DNA from: Polyangiaceae bacterium
GTDB lineage: Bacteria; Myxococcota_A; Polyangia; Polyangiales; Polyangiaceae
Reading direction: 5' to 3'
DNA length: 64,000 bases
NCBI GenBank assembly: GCA_025936045.1
Contig: JAICUB010000005.1
Location: 1-64,000, forward strand
Shown here: positions 42,869-50,274 of the stretch, piece after piece
Layout: each line of letters starts with the position of its first letter
Numbering within the stretch: position 1 is the first letter of the stretch
Made by a program: the position numbers and the translations under genes
Notes under the pieces: model-generated
The model's input: only the letters and a program-made list of their open reading frames with translations
What the model was told of the DNA's origin: nothing
The model's database searches: none

Positions 42869-44827
42869 TCAGTCTTCCGTGAGGTAGGTATAGCTCCGGA
42901 GCGACTCTTCGTAGTGCTGGAGGAGCGTGCGCATCTGCTCGTTCGTGATGCGGCCCTGGCTCACGGCGCGCTCGGCTTGGCGCCGCACGGCTTCGACCAT
43001 GTTCTCGGGCTGGTACTCTACGTAGCGCAGCACGTCGGAGATGCTGTCGCCCTTGATGACGTGGCCGATCTGGTAGCCGTTGTCGGTGAGCTCGACGTGG
43101 ATGGCGTTGGTGTCGCCGAACAGGTTGTGGAGGTCGCCGAGGATCTCCTGGTACGCGCCGTTCAAAAACATGCCGAGGAAGTAGCTCTCGGTGTCGCTCA
43201 GCGTGTGAACGGCGAGCGTGCTCTTCACGTCTTCCACGTCGATGAAGTGGTCGATCATGCCGTCGCTGTCGCAGGTGAGATCGGCCAGCGTCGCGGACAC
43301 GGTCGGCTCTTCGTCGAGCCGATGGATCGGCATGATCGGGAAGAGGTGGTCGATGGCCCAGATGTCGGGCGCGGATTGGAACAGCGAGAAGTTACAGTAG
43401 TAGATCGCGCTCAGGTTCTTATCGAGGTGCTGGAGCTCTTCCGGCACGAACTTCAGGCGCTTGAGCGTCTGGTGGATCTTCTCGCAGCAGTTCCAGAACA
43501 GGCGCTCCACCTGGGCGCGCTCGCGGAGCGACAGGTAGCCGTACTTGAAGAGGCTCTGGGCCTCCTCCTTCGCTTGACTCGCGTCGTGGTAGCTCTCCTG
43601 CACGTTCTTCGGCTGGATGCCGCCGTACGTCTCGAACAGCTCCTTCAAGAGGCGATGGGCGTCGGGTCGCGGCTCCACGGGTTCGCCGAAGCGCACCTGA
43701 CTCTGACCCACGACTTCGAGCACGAGCACCGAGTGATGCGCGGCGATCGCTCGGCCGCTTTCGCTCACGAGCGTCGGGACGGGCACGTCCGCCTTGGCGC
43801 ACGCGGCTTGCACGTGGGACACGACGTCCGCCGCGTACTCCTCGAGCTGGTAGTTTTTGGACGCGTGAAAGTCCGTCTTCGAGCCGTCGTAGTCGACGGC
43901 GAGGCCGCCGCCGACGTCGAGGTAGCCCATCTTCGCGCCCATCTTCGCGAGCTCGACGTAGATGTTCGACGCCTCCTGCATCGCGTTCTTGATCGGGATG
44001 ATGCTCGAGATCTGACTGCCGATGTGGAAGTGGAGGAGCTGCAGGCAGTCGAGCATGCCGAGCTCGCTCAAGCGATCGACCACTTCGACCATCTCCGACG
44101 TCGTGAGGCCGAACTTGGCGCGGTCGCCCGCCGAGTCCGCCCAGCGACCCACGCCGCGCGTCGTGAGCTTCGCGCGCACCCCGAGGAACGGCCGGATGCC
44201 GACCTTTTCGGAGGCCTTGATCACGATGTCGAGCTCCTCGATGCGCTCGAGCACGACGATGACCGTCTTGTCGAACTTCTGCGCGACGAGCGCGGTCTCG
44301 ATGTACTTCTGATCCTTGTAGCCGTTGCAGATGATGAGCCCGCCGACGTCCTGCATCGCGGCGAGCGCAATCAAGAGCTCCGGCTTGCTGCCGGCTTCGA
44401 GCCCGAAATTCCACGCGCGGCCGTAGCGCACGATCTCTTCGACCAGGTGCCGCTGCTGGTTCACTTTGACCGGGAAGACGCCGCGATACGTGCCCGGGTA
44501 TTCGTACTCGGTGATGGCCTTGCCGAACGCCTCGTTCAAGCGACGGATGCGATCCCCGACGATGTCCGAAAAGCGGATCAAGAGCGGCAACTCGAGCCCG
44601 CGCGCGCGAAGCTCGAGCGTGAGATCGTAGAGGTTGATGCACTGTTGCCGGTCGGGGTTCGGTGTGACCTCGACCTGCCCGCGCGCGTTCACCTGGAAGT
44701 ACGGCGAACCCCAGCCGGTGATCTGATAGCGCTGCGCGCTTCGCTCCGGAGACCAGCCGACGGGCTGTTCGGAGACATTCGGCGCTCGCCGTGAAACATC
44801 CGTCGCTGCGTCCAATCCAGAAGCCAT
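42869..44827 (-). CDS. speA: Biosynthetic arginine decarboxylase
   Basis: 652 residues from ATG 44827; a TTG at 44851 with AGGA upstream is an alternative that adds eight residues. Fold-III PLP enzyme: PLP lysine in GVFPVKVNQQRHLVEE, HFHIGSQIS, GGGLAVDYDGS, SESGRAIAAHHSV, and the C-terminal IYYCNFSLFQSAPDIWAID with the active-site Cys. The TIM barrel is followed by a helical insert and beta domain as in E. coli SpeA. It produces agmatine for putrescine/spermidine synthesis. A hairpin and -10-like TATAGT lie upstream. Confidence 0.96.
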   Translation of the reverse strand: MASGLDAATDVSRRAPNVSEQPVGWSPERSAQRYQITGWGSPYFQVNARGQVEVTPNPDRQQCINLYDLTLELRARGLELPLLIRFSDIVGDRIRRLNEAFGKAITEYEYPGTYRGVFPVKVNQQRHLVEEIVRYGRAWNFGLEAGSKPELLIALAAMQDVGGLIICNGYKDQKYIETALVAQKFDKTVIVVLERIEELDIVIKASEKVGIRPFLGVRAKLTTRGVGRWADSAGDRAKFGLTTSEMVEVVDRLSELGMLDCLQLLHFHIGSQISSIIPIKNAMQEASNIYVELAKMGAKMGYLDVGGGLAVDYDGSKTDFHASKNYQLEEYAADVVSHVQAACAKADVPVPTLVSESGRAIAAHHSVLVLEVVGQSQVRFGEPVEPRPDAHRLLKELFETYGGIQPKNVQESYHDASQAKEEAQSLFKYGYLSLRERAQVERLFWNCCEKIHQTLKRLKFVPEELQHLDKNLSAIYYCNFSLFQSAPDIWAIDHLFPIMPIHRLDEEPTVSATLADLTCDSDGMIDHFIDVEDVKSTLAVHTLSDTESYFLGMFLNGAYQEILGDLHNLFGDTNAIHVELTDNGYQIGHVIKGDSISDVLRYVEYQPENMVEAVRRQAERAVSQGRITNEQMRTLLQHYEESLRSYTYLTED

Positions 44828-44896
44828 CAATTTCCCGCCGTGGATCGTCAAAGCCGTTCCTGGTTCGCTGTGCTAACTGAAGGGTGAAAATGCGCC

Positions 44897-44939
44897 GACC
44901 GCGGGGTCCGCCCGCGGTCTCGGGGTGGCGCGGACTATA
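44897..44939 (-). promoter_or_regulatory. Candidate speA -10 and 5' leader hairpin
   Basis: TATAGT (44939-44934, five of six consensus) with a poor -35 (GTCGCA, 17 bases upstream). The predicted start near 44927 is followed within about eight bases by the GACCGCGG/CCGCGGTC hairpin with a seven-base loop. The arrangement parallels the rpmI leader. Confidence 0.35.
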
Positions 44940-45025
44940 GCGGATCTCGCAGGTTCTGCGACGCGGATCCGACGCCGCGCCCGCGGACATGGTGTCGTGC
45001 CCCCAGGCGCACACCGCCATGTGTC

Positions 45026-45073
45026 GCGAGCGCGGCGACGAGGCGCCGCGCGGGAGCTCGCAGCGCTTTTTTT
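45026..45073 (+). terminator. Intrinsic terminator on the plus strand with no upstream plus-strand gene
   Basis: GCGAG plus CGCGGCG (45026-45037) pair with CGCCGCG (45044-45050) and CTCGC (45057-45061), with a six-base loop and a six-base bulge. AGCGC and T7 (45067-45073) follow. Both flanking genes are on the minus strand. Confidence 0.5.
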
Positions 45074-45167
45074 CGCACTGTGTAGGGGTTCAGCCCGTGC
45101 GGGGCACTACCGCGCGGCGTTCACCGGAGCGAGGTGCGGAGGCGACCGTCGAAGGGCCCGCGCCTTT

Positions 45168-46124
45168 TCACCCCGAGGGCCAGAACACCTGGGGTAACGC
45201 GTCGCGCCGGAAGAGCGCCAGGAAATCCATCGAGAAGGCGACGGTGATGTGCACGAGAAAGCCGGCGTAAATGCTGCGCGTCCGCATCGCGAGCGAGCCG
45301 AGCACGATGCCCGCGACGATGGCGCCGTTGGTCTCGAGGTACGGCTTACCGTAATGAATCATGCAGTAGGGGACGGCCATCGCGAAAATCGCCGCCGACC
45401 CCAGCGTGCGCCGCAGCGCCCCTAGAAAAAAACCTCTGAAAAAGAGCTCGAGCGCGAAAAACTGCGCGCCGTACATGGCTTCCCACATGAGAAGGTCGGA
45501 GATGCTGCGCGAGCTCAGCTTGTAGAACGGGTAGTAGGTCCCGAAGTCGGGCTGGCTCGAAACGAGCAGCATTGCCGGGATCACGACGGCGAGGCAGACG
45601 CCGTAAATCCAGAGGTGGCTCAGGAAGCCACGGCCGCGGAGGCCCATGTCGAGGAGGCTGTCCTTCGGGAACAGGAGCTTCCAGAGCGGCAACGGCACGC
45701 ACACGTAACCGAAGATGCGCGACCCCGCCCACCACGCGTAGCTGTAGAGCTCGTCGTAGCGTTGGAGCTTGATCCAGGCGTGACCTGTGCCCTCGAGGTC
45801 ATGGAGCCACGGCCGGATCATCGTGTCGTAGACTTGGCGGCCGCCGTAATACTCCTGGAGGGTGAGGACGACGGCCACGATCGCGCAGCCGGCCGCGGGA
45901 CGGTAATCGGGGCGGTCGCCCGCGAGCGCGCGCGTCTCCGCCGCTTCTGCGTCGACGACGCGCCAGGTGTCGCGGAAGAACCACCACACGAGCGGCGCGA
46001 GCGCCGCCAGGATCGGCACCGGGATCAGCGCCTTCACCGGCGGAAACGCGAGAATCGACTGGAAGTACGACGGTTCGGCGAGCCGTGTGAGCGGCAGCGC
46101 GACGAGGACCTCGGGGACTGGCAT
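45168..46124 (-). CDS. CPBP-family intramembrane protease
   Basis: 318 residues with about eight helices. The CPBP/Abi motifs are present in the C-terminal third: motif 1 as LELFFRGFFLG (the first Glu of EExxxR is Leu, leaving E-x3-R), motif 2 as CMIHYGKP and motif 3 as GFLVHITVAF. Members cleave or process substrates within the membrane. Myxosortases, which handle MYXO-CTERM proteins in this phylum, belong to the same superfamily, but nothing here proves that role. TAGGCT lies 13 bases before the ATG. It starts close to the gltX stop. Confidence 0.85.
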   Translation of the reverse strand: MPVPEVLVALPLTRLAEPSYFQSILAFPPVKALIPVPILAALAPLVWWFFRDTWRVVDAEAAETRALAGDRPDYRPAAGCAIVAVVLTLQEYYGGRQVYDTMIRPWLHDLEGTGHAWIKLQRYDELYSYAWWAGSRIFGYVCVPLPLWKLLFPKDSLLDMGLRGRGFLSHLWIYGVCLAVVIPAMLLVSSQPDFGTYYPFYKLSSRSISDLLMWEAMYGAQFFALELFFRGFFLGALRRTLGSAAIFAMAVPYCMIHYGKPYLETNGAIVAGIVLGSLAMRTRSIYAGFLVHITVAFSMDFLALFRRDALPQVFWPSG

Positions 46125-46151
46125 GAGTCGGGGACGCAGCCTACACGAGGC

Positions 46152-47585
46152 TCAGCTCGAGACTAGAGCGGGCGCTCGCCGGAGCCGTGCCAATGAACGG
46201 TCCTTGCCGAGCACCACCATCACCTCGAAGAGGGGCGGGCTCGCCGAGCGGCCCGTGAGCGCGACGCGCGCGGGCTGGGCGACGTCCTTGATCGCGAGGT
46301 TCCGAGCCTCCGCCCAGGTTCGCACGGCCCCCTCGAGAGCGGTCGCATCCCACGTCTCGTGGCCGGCGAGCGCCGAGGCGAGCTCGACGAGGCGAGCGGC
46401 GCCCGCGGCGTCGAGCAGCTTGTCGCGCGCCTTCACGTCGAGCTCGGGCGGCTCGCGGAAGTAGAAGTCGAGGTCCGAAGCGGCGTCCTTGTACGTGCGC
46501 GCGCGCTCGCGGACCCCCGGCACGGCGGCGAGCAGCGTGCGCGCGTTCGGATCGGCGATGCCGCGCTCGGCGAGGAACGGACGCACGTTCTCGGCGTAGG
46601 CCTCGAGCGGCGTGAGCTCGGGACGCTTGAGATGCTCGAACGCCACGTCGGCGAATTTCTTGTCGTCGAACTTGCCGTCGCTCTTGTTCACGTGATCCCA
46701 CGAGAATTTCTGCACGAGCTCGCTCAAGCCGAAGATCTCCTGATCGCCCGCGGACCAGCCGAAGCGCACGATGTAGTTGAGGACGCCCGCGGGCGGGTAG
46801 CCGCGATCGCGGTATTCCTGCACCGAGACGGCCGTGTGGCGCTTGCTGAGTTTGTCGCCCTTCGGCGACAACATCATCGGCAGGTGCGCGAATTCGGGCG
46901 GCTGCCAGCCGAGGGCGCGATAGATCAGGATTTGCTGCGGCGTGTTGCCGATGTGATCGCGCGCCCGCGCGACGAGCGTGATGTCCATCAGGTGATCGTC
47001 GATGGTCGCGGCGAGGTTGTAGAGCGGGTAGCCGTCCGTGCGCACGAGCACGAAATCCTGCTGCGCGGCGTTCGGGGTCGTGATGTGGCCGAACACCTTG
47101 TCGACGAACTCGGTCGCGCCCTCGTGCGGTGATTTGAAGCGCACGACGTACGCCAGGTCCGGTTGGTCGGTGCGGTTACGACAGGTGCCGGGATAGACGA
47201 ACTGCGCCTTGGGGTTACGCGCCTTGAGCTCCTCGCGCTGGCGATCGAGCTCCTCCTTCGTGCAGTAGCAACGGTAGGCGTGTCCGCCCGAGATCATCCG
47301 CTCGACGTGCTCGCGGTAGATCGCCTTGCGCTCGCTCTGGAAGTACGGCGCGTACGGGCCGCCGACCTCGGGGCCTTCGTCCCAATCCATGCCGAGCCAG
47401 CGAAACGCGTCGAGGATCGCGCGCACGCTCTCGATGCTCGAGCGCTCCTGATCCGTATCTTCGACCCGGAGCACGAAGACGCCCCCTTGGCTCTTGGCCC
47501 AGAGCCAGTTGAATAGGGCGGTTCGCGCTCCACCGATGTGCAGGTATCCGCTCGGCGACGGAGCGAAACGCAGGCGCGGCTTCAT
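46152..47585 (-). CDS. gltX: Glutamate--tRNA ligase
   Basis: 477 residues from ATG 47585, which yields the family N terminus KPRLRFAPSPSGYLHIGGAR containing the HIGH-type motif. The zinc-binding-like loop (YRCYCTKEELDR), the ITLVARARDHIGNTPQQ stretch (usually R-G-x-D-H) and the KMSKS equivalent GDKLSKRH follow, then the helical anticodon-binding domain. Discriminating versus non-discriminating specificity (tRNA-Glu only, or tRNA-Gln too) cannot be decided. Co-oriented with the CPBP gene, 27 bases apart. Confidence 0.96.
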   Translation of the reverse strand: MKPRLRFAPSPSGYLHIGGARTALFNWLWAKSQGGVFVLRVEDTDQERSSIESVRAILDAFRWLGMDWDEGPEVGGPYAPYFQSERKAIYREHVERMISGGHAYRCYCTKEELDRQREELKARNPKAQFVYPGTCRNRTDQPDLAYVVRFKSPHEGATEFVDKVFGHITTPNAAQQDFVLVRTDGYPLYNLAATIDDHLMDITLVARARDHIGNTPQQILIYRALGWQPPEFAHLPMMLSPKGDKLSKRHTAVSVQEYRDRGYPPAGVLNYIVRFGWSAGDQEIFGLSELVQKFSWDHVNKSDGKFDDKKFADVAFEHLKRPELTPLEAYAENVRPFLAERGIADPNARTLLAAVPGVRERARTYKDAASDLDFYFREPPELDVKARDKLLDAAGAARLVELASALAGHETWDATALEGAVRTWAEARNLAIKDVAQPARVALTGRSASPPLFEVMVVLGKDRSLARLRRAPALVSS

Positions 47586-47711
47586 GGCGCGGGCGCGTAC
47601 CACCGGCAGTGCGAAGCGTCACCTGCTGCTTCGCGCCCGGGCGGCCGCGGCGGCGGCAGCGGCATTTAAGGCTGCCCGGACGAGAATCGTGGTTTCGGTG
47701 ATTTTCGGTAT

Positions 47712-47740
47712 TTGCGACGATCCGGCGCGGCTGCTAGAAG
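47712..47740 (+). promoter_or_regulatory. Promoter of the histone H1-like gene
   Basis: TTGCGA (47712-47717), 17 bases, TAGAAG (47735-47740) preceded by TGC, an extended -10. Predicted leader of about 32 bases ending in GAGG six bases before the ATG. Confidence 0.45.
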
Positions 47741-47778
47741 CGGCTCCCCCGGCACCGCCCGGCCGGTCGAGGAACACC

Positions 47779-48273
47779 ATGAGTAAGTCGCCTTTAGCGT
47801 CCGTGAAGGACCGCTTCGAGAACAAAGAGAAGCTGGTCGCCGCCGTCGAGAAGCTCGCCACGAAAGACCTCTGGGTCGATCGCGTGAACTCGACCAAGGG
47901 CCTCGCCAAGGTTTCGAACGCGAAGCTGATGCGTTTGCACACGCTGCTCACGCAGGCCAAGGAGAGCTTCGGCACGCGCGACAAGCTGATCGCGTCGATC
48001 GCCGAGCTCGCCCAGCGCAGCAAGGACAAGGGTTACGCCGAGCGCCTCGGCGACTACCCGCTTCCCCGTCTGCTCGATCTGCATCGCTCGCTCTCGCGCT
48101 CGAGCAAGCGCGCCGCGGCCGAAGCCAAGGCGCCGAAGGCCGCCGCGAAGCCGAAGAAGGCCGCCGCGCCGAAGGCCGAGAAGCCCGCCGCCGCGAAGGC
48201 GACCGCGCCGAAGGCGGAGAAGGCCGAAGCCGCGTCGCCGAAGGCCGCCGCGAAGAAGCCGGCGAAGAAGTAA
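47779..48273 (+). CDS. Histone H1-like Lys/Ala-rich protein with duplicated N-terminal module
   Basis: 164 residues from ATG 47779 (GAGG six bases upstream). Residues 9-57 and 60-105 are two diverged copies of one helical module: K-[DE]-x-F-x-x-[KR]-[DE]-K-L-[VI]-A ... L-A ... [KR]-L-x-x-L-H-x-x-L. Residues 106-164 are a tail of Ala, Lys, Pro and Glu with KAPKAAAKPKK-type repeats, as in eukaryotic H1 and bacterial H1-like proteins that bind DNA without sequence specificity. No signal or membrane segment. A nucleoid role is inferred from the tail; the module itself is not one I recognise. Confidence 0.8.
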   Translation: MSKSPLASVKDRFENKEKLVAAVEKLATKDLWVDRVNSTKGLAKVSNAKLMRLHTLLTQAKESFGTRDKLIASIAELAQRSKDKGYAERLGDYPLPRLLDLHRSLSRSSKRAAAEAKAPKAAAKPKKAAAPKAEKPAAAKATAPKAEKAEAASPKAAAKKPAKK

Positions 48274-48288
48274 ACAGCGCGCGCACCG

Positions 48289-48315
48289 GTCGAGCCGTCG
48301 ACTCGACGGCTCGAC
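48289..48315. terminator. Perfect 27-base inverted repeat after the H1-like gene
   Basis: GTCGAGCCGTCGA and TCGACGGCTCGAC (13-bp arms, one-base centre) start 16 bases after the stop. No U-tract. Probably the terminator of the plus-strand gene. Confidence 0.6.
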
Positions 48316-48338
48316 TCCGCGCTGCCCGACTCACGCCA

Positions 48339-48366
48339 CGCGTGTCCGCGCTGCGACGGACACGCG
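48339..48366. terminator. Strong hairpin after the DUF2505 gene
   Basis: CGCGTGTCCG and CGGACACGCG (10-bp arms, eight-base loop) lie eight bases beyond the stop of the minus-strand gene. No U-tract. Confidence 0.6.
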
Positions 48367-48374
48367 CCGGCTCG

Positions 48375-48884
48375 TTACCAGCCTTTTTCGGCGACGAAGC
48401 GATTCGTGAACGTCGCGCTCTTTTCGTAGGAGCGCTTGAGGTCGTCCATCATGCGCTGCTCGAGCATGCCGCCGATGACGAAGACGCGCGCGACGACGGT
48501 GCCGTCCACGATGCGGCGACAGCGCGTGTCGTCGATGGGCTCGGTGCGGAACGCGAGCTCGACCGTGACTTTGTCGCCGAGGACGTTCGGCTTCACGCGG
48601 GCTTCGTAGCGATTGGTCGCGCGCTCGAACACGCCGCGCTCTTCGTAGCCGGCGCCGTCGCCGATTGCGGCCTTGAGCGGTCCCGGCAAATCGGCGATCG
48701 GCGGCGTCGCTTTCACCCAGCGCCGCACGCGTCCTTCCTCGTGCTTTTGCTCGAGCTCGCGCCACTCCGAGAAGTGAAGCTCGTCGTAAAATAGACGGCG
48801 GTTGTACTCGGCGTCGAAGAAGACCTTTTCCCAGAACGTGAGCTGGCTGCAGTCGAAGACGTTCTCGACTCGGAAGCTAGGCAT
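48375..48884 (-). CDS. DUF2505 family protein
   Basis: 169 residues from ATG 48884. The sequence pattern of DUF2505 (FRVENVFDCSQLTFWEKVFFDAEYNRRLFYDEL; conserved END with a G-x-M-E-x-x-x region here VIGGMLEQRMMDDLKRSYEKSATF) fits a START/Bet v 1-like cavity protein of normal family length. It probably binds a hydrophobic ligand; function unknown. Its start is 21 bases from the divergent ccmB start, leaving very little room for two promoters. Confidence 0.8.
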   Translation of the reverse strand: MPSFRVENVFDCSQLTFWEKVFFDAEYNRRLFYDELHFSEWRELEQKHEEGRVRRWVKATPPIADLPGPLKAAIGDGAGYEERGVFERATNRYEARVKPNVLGDKVTVELAFRTEPIDDTRCRRIVDGTVVARVFVIGGMLEQRMMDDLKRSYEKSATFTNRFVAEKGW

Positions 48885-48905
48885 GGCCGGCGGGACCATA
48901 GTACG

Positions 48906-49646
48906 ATGACGCGCATGCAGGAAGCTGCCCTTGGGCGGGGACCCGCCCGCGAAGGAGCGCGGCGGCTCCCGAGCTTCGGCGCCCAAGCCCTGCTCGTCCT
49001 GCGGAAGGATCTCACGATCGAAGCCCGTACGGGCGAAGTCGTGGTCACCAGCAGCTTTTTCGCGGTGCTCCTCGTGGTACTCGCGTCGCTCTCGCTTTTC
49101 GGCGGTCCGGGCATGGCGCGCGTGGTCGCGTCCGGCGTGATCTGGCTCTCGATTACGTTCGCGGCCGTGCTGGCTCTCGGCCGCACCTGGCAGCGCGAGC
49201 GCGAGGAGGGCGCGCTCGACGGCCTGCTGGTGTCGCCTCTTTCACGGAGCGCCCTCTTCGTCGGCAAGCTGCTCGGCATTCTGATTTTTCTCTGTCTCAT
49301 CAGCCTGGTGGTGATTCCGCTCACGGCCCTGTTCTTTTCGCTCGACCTCGACCGTTACGGCGGGGGGCTCGCCTGTATCGCGCTCGCCGCACTCCCGGGC
49401 GTCGCTGCCGCGGGCACGCTGTTCGGCTCGATGACCGTACGCACGGGGGCGCGCGATCTCCTGCTCGCCATCGTCCTGTTCCCGTTGCTTTCGCCCACGC
49501 TGCTCTCCGCCGTCGCCGCCACGCGCGAGCTCCTCGGCGGCGCGCCGCTCGTCGAGCTCACCGACTTCCTGCGGTTGATGGTGGTGTTCGACATCGTCTT
49601 CACGGCGGGCGGCGTCGCCCTTTTCGGGACGCTCGTCGAGCGCTAG
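48906..49646 (+). CDS. ccmB: Heme exporter CcmB-like ABC permease
   Basis: 246 residues with six helices and a long charged N terminus of about 30 residues. The CcmB stretches are recognisable: LRKDLTIEARTGEVVVTSSFFAVL, LALGRTWQREREEGALDGLLVSP and IVLFPLLSPTLLSA. CcmB works with the ATPase CcmA (and CcmC/CcmD) in delivering heme to the CcmE chaperone for cytochrome c maturation, and the window encodes at least seven c-type hemes. No ccmA, ccmC or ccmE lies next to it. Confidence 0.9.
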   Translation: MTRMQEAALGRGPAREGARRLPSFGAQALLVLRKDLTIEARTGEVVVTSSFFAVLLVVLASLSLFGGPGMARVVASGVIWLSITFAAVLALGRTWQREREEGALDGLLVSPLSRSALFVGKLLGILIFLCLISLVVIPLTALFFSLDLDRYGGGLACIALAALPGVAAAGTLFGSMTVRTGARDLLLAIVLFPLLSPTLLSAVAATRELLGGAPLVELTDFLRLMVVFDIVFTAGGVALFGTLVER

Positions 49647-49665
49647 GCTCGAGGTCCGGAACGCG

Positions 49666-50235
49666 ATGACCACGGCGGTTTTCGGCGGCAGTTTCGACCC
49701 GCCGCACGTCGCGCACCTGCTGGTCGCAAGCTACGTGCTCGCGGTCGGGGAGTGTGAGCGCGTGCTCGTCGTGCCGGTTCGGGACCACGCGTTCCAAAAG
49801 CCGCTCACCGCCTTCGAGGAGCGCGTCGAGCTCTGCCGAGCGTGCTTTGCCGAGCTCTCGAGCGTGGAGGTATCGACGCTCGAGGCCGAGCTGCCGAGCC
49901 CGAACTACACCGTAACGCTGCTCGAGCGTCTGCACGCCGACCGCCCCGGCGAAGCGCTGCGCTTGATCATCGGGAGCGACGTGCTCCCCGAAACCGAGCG
50001 CTGGTACGCCTTCGAGCGCGTGAAGGAGCTCGCTCCGCCCTTCGTCGTCACGAGGCGCGGCTTCGAGCGTCCCGAGCTCGGCCCTCCGCTCCTGCCCGAA
50101 GTCTCCTCGACGCGCGTGCGCGAGCTCCTCGCTCGGGTCGCCGACCCCGACGCCCGGCGCGAGCTCGCTTGGCTCGTCCCGAAACGCGTCCTCGACCTCG
50201 TCGCCGCGCGCGGGCTCTATAGGATTTCCGCCTAA
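49666..50235 (+). CDS. nadD: Nicotinate-nucleotide adenylyltransferase
   Basis: 189 residues. Nucleotidyl transferase motifs GGSFDPPHVAHL (7-18) and SSTRVREL (ISSTxxR, near 146) frame a normal NadD core including PNYTVTLLERL and IIGSDVLPETERW. It adenylates nicotinate mononucleotide in NAD synthesis. It starts 19 bases after ccmB; no rsfS or obg neighbour is visible downstream. Confidence 0.93.
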   Translation: MTTAVFGGSFDPPHVAHLLVASYVLAVGECERVLVVPVRDHAFQKPLTAFEERVELCRACFAELSSVEVSTLEAELPSPNYTVTLLERLHADRPGEALRLIIGSDVLPETERWYAFERVKELAPPFVVTRRGFERPELGPPLLPEVSSTRVRELLARVADPDARRELAWLVPKRVLDLVAARGLYRISA

Positions 50236-50274
50236 AAACGGCGTTGCTCGCGCCAGGGTGGTAGTCTCGAGGCC

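Larger units (their letters stand above)
44828..45167. other. Intergenic region upstream of speA with a leader hairpin and an orphan plus-strand terminator
   Basis: 340 bases without a convincing gene. Features are an 8-bp hairpin GACCGCGG/CCGCGGTC (44897-44919), a near-symmetric CTATAG that can serve as a -10 on either strand (minus TATAGT, 44939-44934), and a GC hairpin followed by seven T on the plus strand (45026-45073). Short open frames here have no family features. Confidence 0.55.

Noticed and set aside
42914..44794. 626-residue open frame on the plus strand
   Set aside because: Antisense to speA. No recognisable domain; composition is typical of a mirror frame.
44989..45270. 93-residue plus-strand open frame between speA and the CPBP gene
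   Set aside because: It runs through the terminator hairpin and into the CPBP gene on the other strand; no family features.
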